From: Ardenticatenaceae bacterium
GTDB taxonomy: Bacteria > Chloroflexota > Anaerolineae > Promineifilales > Promineifilaceae
Length of the DNA stretch: 64,000 nucleotides
NCBI GenBank assembly: GCA_020634455.1
Contig: JACKBQ010000002.1
Location: forward strand, 744,001-808,000
Direction of reading: 5' to 3'
Shown here: positions 60,144 through 64,000 of the stretch, piece after piece
How positions within the stretch are numbered: the first letter of the stretch is position 1
How the letters are laid out: every line of letters starts with the position of its first letter
Position numbers and translations under genes: made by a program
The notes under the pieces: generated by a model
The model's database searches: none
What the model was told of the DNA's origin: nothing
What the model saw: the letters and a program-made list of their open reading frames with translations, nothing else

Positions 60144-61022
60144 TTATTTGGTTACCTGCCCCCACATGTTGAACAGGTAACGGCGGATGAAGAACATAAA
60201 GATCAGTGCGGGGATGAGCATGAAGAAGCCGCCCGCAAACTGGTATGCTTCTGATGAGTTGGAGAGTGAAAACAGGATTTGCGCGGGCAGGGTGCGGTTC
60301 TGCAAGGTGAGAATGCTGGCCGCAAAGACTTCGTTCCAGGAGAGGACAAAGGTGAAAACGGCCGAAGCTGCAATGCCGGGCAGCACCAGTGGCAGCACCA
60401 CATGCCGAAACGCCTGCCACGGCGTACAGCCAAAAACCATCGCGGCCTCTTCCAGTTCGTAGGGAATGCTGGCAAAAACGCTGCCAACGACCAAAATGGT
60501 GGTGGGCAAGGCCAGGGCCGTGTGCATCAGGGCCAGGCTGTAGATGCTGTCGAAAATGCCAGTCTGGATGAAGAGCACTGCCAGAGGAATAGAGAGCACG
60601 ACGATGGGGAAGGCGCGAACGGCCAAAATGGAAAGCCGGAAGAAGTTGCGTCCAGGGAAGATGTAGCGAGAGATGGCATACCCGGCGGGTGCAGCAATGA
60701 TGGTGGAAAGCAACAGGGTAATGACCGCCACGATGACGCTGTTCATTAACCCCGGCACGATCCCTTCAGAATTTAGGAAAAAGCGCATGGTGTCTAGCGA
60801 GAAGGGAATGAAAGGCAGGACGCTTTTGGGGTAGGCGCGCACTGCTTCCTGGGTGGTGAAGGCCATCGAGAAGATGAAGAAGATGGGGATCAGAATCCAC
60901 AGGGAGATCAGGATGGCAATCACATAAGTGGACGCCCGGTTTAATTTTTGTCGCCGTAAATGTTTTTGTTGAACGGCCAGAACCTCGGGGGAAACGGCCG
61001 TTTCTAAAATTTGCTCACTCAT
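60144..61022 (-). CDS. ABC sugar transporter permease, MalG type
   Basis: A 292-residue permease with six helices and the EAA loop EEAAMVFGCTPWQAFRHVVLPLVLPGI that contacts the ATPase. Residues 1-25 are variable and contain LETAVSPE, encoded by ACGGCCGT. It overlaps the MalF-type gene by 4 bases (ATGA). Confidence 0.94.
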   Translation of the reverse strand: MSEQILETAVSPEVLAVQQKHLRRQKLNRASTYVIAILISLWILIPIFFIFSMAFTTQEAVRAYPKSVLPFIPFSLDTMRFFLNSEGIVPGLMNSVIVAVITLLLSTIIAAPAGYAISRYIFPGRNFFRLSILAVRAFPIVVLSIPLAVLFIQTGIFDSIYSLALMHTALALPTTILVVGSVFASIPYELEEAAMVFGCTPWQAFRHVVLPLVLPGIAASAVFTFVLSWNEVFAASILTLQNRTLPAQILFSLSNSSEAYQFAGGFFMLIPALIFMFFIRRYLFNMWGQVTK

Positions 61023-62389
61023 GCCGCTATCTCCTGCTGCGTACGGACTGCGCGCAGATAAAATACAGCGCTTATCATGGAAATCGCCAAAATGAACAGG
61101 GCATAGGCGGACGCTACGTTGGCATTGCGGAATTCAAAATATTGGCGGTACGTTTCATTGGCCAATACCGTGACCACATCACCGCCGCTGAGGGCGATGA
61201 CGACGGCAAACACTTGCAGCGCCAAGATCGTGCGTAAAATCAGGGCCACCTGCAAACTGGGCTTAAGCAGTGGCAAAATGACATACCGTAACCGCTGCCA
61301 CAGCCCCGCCCCAAACAGCTCGGCTGCTTCTAGCACCTCGTCTGAGATGGCTTGCAAGCCAGACACGACAATGACCATCACAATGGAGGTGGCGCGCCAA
61401 ACTTCGGCCAGCCAGATGGCAGCAATGATCCACCCGCGCGTATCGGCGGTTAAATACGGCCGTGCCGCATCAATCAACCCCAGCCCTTGCAAGACACTGT
61501 TGAACAACCCATTTTGGGTGAAAATAGAGAAGAACAAAATACCCACTGCCAGGTCAGACACGCCCAGCGGAATGGCAAAGATATACAGGAAAATCGAGTT
61601 AAATTTGAGACGGGCTTGAATCACCAACGCCATGATGATGGCCAGGACAAACTGGGTGGGGATGATGATCACCATCAGCAGCAGGGTGGTGCGCACGGCC
61701 GGGCCAAAGAAGCGGTCGTTAAACATGCGTTCAAAGAAGCCCCAGGTAAATTCACCGGCGGTGCCTCGGTCAATACGGCCGTTTACCTCATCTCCAAACA
61801 CCTGAATAAAGCGAGAAGGTGCCCAGCCCTGGATCATTTGGCCATCCTCGTCGCCGCGCACCTGGTACCAAACCTCAAGGGTTGCCACTTCTGTAATTTG
61901 CACTTCAGCGGAGGCTTCAATTTTGCCAACTTCGGCACTGTTTTCATTCGGTTCTGCAAAAATGGTGGTTAGCGGGTCGGCATTGCTCCCCAGCCGTCGG
62001 CGCACGGTTCCCAGCAGCGGCGTGCCGTCTTCAGCCTCCTCACGCACCCGAATGCGAGTCTCCGGTACCCAGCCTGAAACCTCTACGCCATCTATATCTT
62101 CCCCGGAGACGTTAAACCACAGCTCCGTGAGCAAGTTTGTCTCATCTCCCAACGTATCTGTCAGCAAATTGCCTTGCTGTCCCAAAATCTCGACTTGGGT
62201 TCCCTGATGAATGCGCCCCGCTTCGGCGCTGGCTAAATCCGCTTCGGTTCGCAGCGGCAGAACCGCTTCATCGTCCCATACAGATAAGGTCAGGCCACGA
62301 GCCATTGGGTAAGCAAAAAACAGGGCTAAATAAAGCAGCGACGGCAATATCAACCAATACGGTGCTAAATTGCGCTTTTTCTTTTGCAT
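61019..62389 (-). CDS. ABC sugar transporter permease, MalF type, with SH3-like insertion
   Basis: A 456-residue permease. Residues 8-38 are helix 1, and residues about 220-456 hold the other helices with the EAA motif EAAELFGAGLWQRLRYVILPLLKPSL. Between them, residues about 39-205 form a large insertion on the external side. It looks like two bacterial SH3 domains: about 44-115, ending SGWVPETRIRV, and about 137-198, ending IQGWAPSRFIQV. I know of no permease in this family with SH3 domains there. I chose ATG 62389 with AAAGGCGAC upstream. Confidence 0.9.
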   Translation of the reverse strand: MQKKKRNLAPYWLILPSLLYLALFFAYPMARGLTLSVWDDEAVLPLRTEADLASAEAGRIHQGTQVEILGQQGNLLTDTLGDETNLLTELWFNVSGEDIDGVEVSGWVPETRIRVREEAEDGTPLLGTVRRRLGSNADPLTTIFAEPNENSAEVGKIEASAEVQITEVATLEVWYQVRGDEDGQMIQGWAPSRFIQVFGDEVNGRIDRGTAGEFTWGFFERMFNDRFFGPAVRTTLLLMVIIIPTQFVLAIIMALVIQARLKFNSIFLYIFAIPLGVSDLAVGILFFSIFTQNGLFNSVLQGLGLIDAARPYLTADTRGWIIAAIWLAEVWRATSIVMVIVVSGLQAISDEVLEAAELFGAGLWQRLRYVILPLLKPSLQVALILRTILALQVFAVVIALSGGDVVTVLANETYRQYFEFRNANVASAYALFILAISMISAVFYLRAVRTQQEIAA

Positions 62390-62494
62390 AACAGTCGCCT
62401 TTGTGCAGGAAAATTTGGTGCACTTATCAAACTTAATTTTCTTAAAGAAAGTAGGAGGTGCCATTGACACCTCCTACTTTCTTAATCGAGCAAT

Positions 62495-64000
62495 TTACTC
62501 ACTAACCTGGCAGGGGCCGTCGCTGGCCGGATCTGGCGCCCAACAGGGAGCGCCAGTCTCGTTCATCAAGGCTTGCAGGTTTTCGCCTTCTTCTTGCAGA
62601 ACGGTGGTGATATCCTCACCATCAAAGACGATGCGGTCGAACGCGTTGCGGAAGATTTGGTTGATCTCGCCGCCCCGTTCGCCCAAACCGACTGGCAGCA
62701 GGGCGGGCAAAGCATCTGCTGCTGTTGCCTGCGCATTCACTGCGCCCGCTTCAATTTCTACACCAACTGGCAAGTTAGAAGTATCAACTCCATCTACCAC
62801 AGGGAAGAAACCGAGATCGTTCAGAACGGCCGCTTGCACATCAGGCCGGGTCAAGAATTCAATCAGCGCCGCTGCGCCTTCTGGGTCCGGTGCGTCGGCT
62901 GGAATACCCAAACCGACAATCACTGGCATAAAGCCACGGCCTGCTGCACCTGCCGGAGCCGGGAAAGCAATGAAGTTGTCTGGCTCAGCATTAAACGCTT
63001 CGATGAGGCGTGCGGTGTGATCAAAAGCCACCCAAACTTCGCCAGAGAGCAGCGGTTCTTGCATGAATTCATAATTGATCGATTGTGGGTTCATCGTGGG
63101 CCATAAGGAGTCGCGCGCCCAGGCCATCATCTCTTCGGCCGCATCACTGCGGAACTCAGTGACCATGCCGCCCGTGAACGAGGGGAACAGGTAGCCTTCC
63201 AGGAAGCGATGGAACAAACCGGCATGCGGCAGACCACATTTTTGCTCGCCTGTGTTATCCAGAATGTTCTGGCACCATTGGCCAAATTGCTCCCAGGTGA
63301 GGGCGTTTACGTCTGCGCCTTCTGGCAGGTATGGTAGTGCTTCCACGTTGGCGGCCATGATGTAGGTGGCCTGCATCCAGGGGACGTAGTAGAGGAAATC
63401 ATCAGTGCCGAGCAAACCAGCATCAATGAAGGCGGGGGCCAAATCGCGGCTGTCCAGCAAATCCTCGGCCACATCAATCATATTCATCATGGCGTCTTCG
63501 CGGGCCAGCGGTGGGAAGGTGCCATGCAACGCGCCTACCACGTCAATCGCTCCGCTACCTGCCAGAATTTGGTCAATCAGGGGGCCTTCCTCGCTGGCGC
63601 TGAAGTCGTATCCACCTTCGGCGAGAATGGCGCGGAAACGTTCCTGCTCTTCGACGGGGCTAAACTGGGTGGAAATGAAGGTGAGTTCGCTGGAAACGGC
63701 CGTTTCCCCACCAGAGGTTTCAGCAGCCGCAGACATTTCGCCCGCTGCGTTTACCTGGCACGGACCATCACCCAGCGGATCAGGTGCCCAGCAGGGTGCG
63801 CCTGTTTCATTCATCAGCGCTTGTAGATTGCTGCCTTCTTCGTCGAGAACGGCCGTAACATCTTCACCATCCAGCACAATTCGGTCGAACGCATTGCGGA
63901 AGATTTGGTTGATTTCACCACCACGATCGCCCAAGCCGACCGGTAACAAAGCGGGCAAGGCGTCTGGGGAGGTTGCCTGTGCCGCCACGGCACCTGCTTC
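62495..64000 (-). CDS. Tandem extracellular solute-binding protein (partial)
   Basis: Family-1 sugar-type solute-binding protein whose reading frame stays open to the window edge; the apparent GTG start at 63988 is an internal codon. The C-terminal 75 residues of a complete domain (EAGAVNAQATAADALPALLPVG to CWAPDPASDGPCQV) recur at the left end of the visible part, joined by the linker AAGEMSAAAETSGGETAVSSE to the start of a second domain (LTFISTQFSPVEEQERFR). The gene therefore encodes at least two fused binding domains. The domain copies are about 85 % identical over this part and differ at many synonymous sites. It should deliver sugar-like ligands to the permeases just downstream. Signal peptide and start lie outside the window. 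Confidence 0.9.
   Translation of the reverse strand, partial: EAGAVAAQATSPDALPALLPVGLGDRGGEINQIFRNAFDRIVLDGEDVTAVLDEEGSNLQALMNETGAPCWAPDPLGDGPCQVNAAGEMSAAAETSGGETAVSSELTFISTQFSPVEEQERFRAILAEGGYDFSASEEGPLIDQILAGSGAIDVVGALHGTFPPLAREDAMMNMIDVAEDLLDSRDLAPAFIDAGLLGTDDFLYYVPWMQATYIMAANVEALPYLPEGADVNALTWEQFGQWCQNILDNTGEQKCGLPHAGLFHRFLEGYLFPSFTGGMVTEFRSDAAEEMMAWARDSLWPTMNPQSINYEFMQEPLLSGEVWVAFDHTARLIEAFNAEPDNFIAFPAPAGAAGRGFMPVIVGLGIPADAPDPEGAAALIEFLTRPDVQAAVLNDLGFFPVVDGVDTSNLPVGVEIEAGAVNAQATAADALPALLPVGLGERGGEINQIFRNAFDRIVFDGEDITTVLQEEGENLQALMNETGAPCWAPDPASDGPCQVSE

Noticed and set aside
1..64000. tRNA or rRNA genes
   Set aside because: I found no cloverleaf with a TTCGA-type T loop and CCA end, and no rRNA-conserved blocks.

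Overview
The window most likely comes from a member of the phylum Chloroflexota, probably Anaerolineae or a related class. I infer this from the gene content: a Mrp antiporter with fused A and B subunits, a ba3-type oxidase with SCO1 genes, a long proline-threonine-alanine-valine repeat protein, MalT-like regulators, UPF0182, and a trimethylamine-methyltransferase-like gene next to DUF1638. There are no rRNA, tRNA or CRISPR loci that I can see. Base composition is moderate, a little above 50 % GC by eye.

Layout. 140-9813: both subunits of methylmalonyl-CoA mutase (large at 140-2281, small at 6354-8357), an aldo/keto reductase coupled to the small subunit, and a hydantoinase. A secreted SGNH-like protein with about 26 proline/threonine repeats (2733-5435) sits between the mutase genes. 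10031-16942: a TauE-type exporter and a minus-strand mrpAB-C-D-E-F-G operon. 17020-17435: a probable small structured RNA gene with its own promoter and terminator, then a second terminator in the mrp leader. 17496-20996: YceI-like protein, ATP-grasp ligase, Crp/Fnr regulator and DUF3307 membrane protein. 21342-29427: a plus-strand respiratory cluster of Rrf2 regulator, two SCO1 proteins, ba3 oxidase subunits IIa (42 aa), II and I with heme O synthase, a cytochrome c lipoprotein, and an unusual cytochrome b / ferredoxin / MvhD fusion.

29491-38832: NUDIX hydrolase, a Phd/RelE toxin-antitoxin pair, a one-carbon operon (homocysteine methyltransferase, MttB-like methyltransferase, DUF1638), UPF0182, an F420-type flavin-fold oxidoreductase, and a cupin/TetR pair. 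38970-41921: an MmeI-type restriction-modification enzyme carrying two palindromic elements within its reading frame. 41945-53069: amidase, two large LuxR-type STAND regulators and several small or hypothetical proteins. 53256-64000: one long minus-strand operon for uptake and turnover of a glycoside. It has a tandemly duplicated solute-binding protein running off the window, two permeases (one with an SH3-like insertion), an ATPase, a GH38 mannosidase, a GH13_18 phosphorylase and a glycosyltransferase. Recycling of glucosylglycerate or mannosylglucosylglycerate is the best guess.

The strongest window-wide signal is the palindrome ACGGCCGT. I counted about 130 copies by eye, roughly one per 490 bp, where one or two would be expected by chance. 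It resembles the cyanobacterial HIP1 phenomenon. Intergenic spacers also hold several different short palindromic or low-complexity repeat families.
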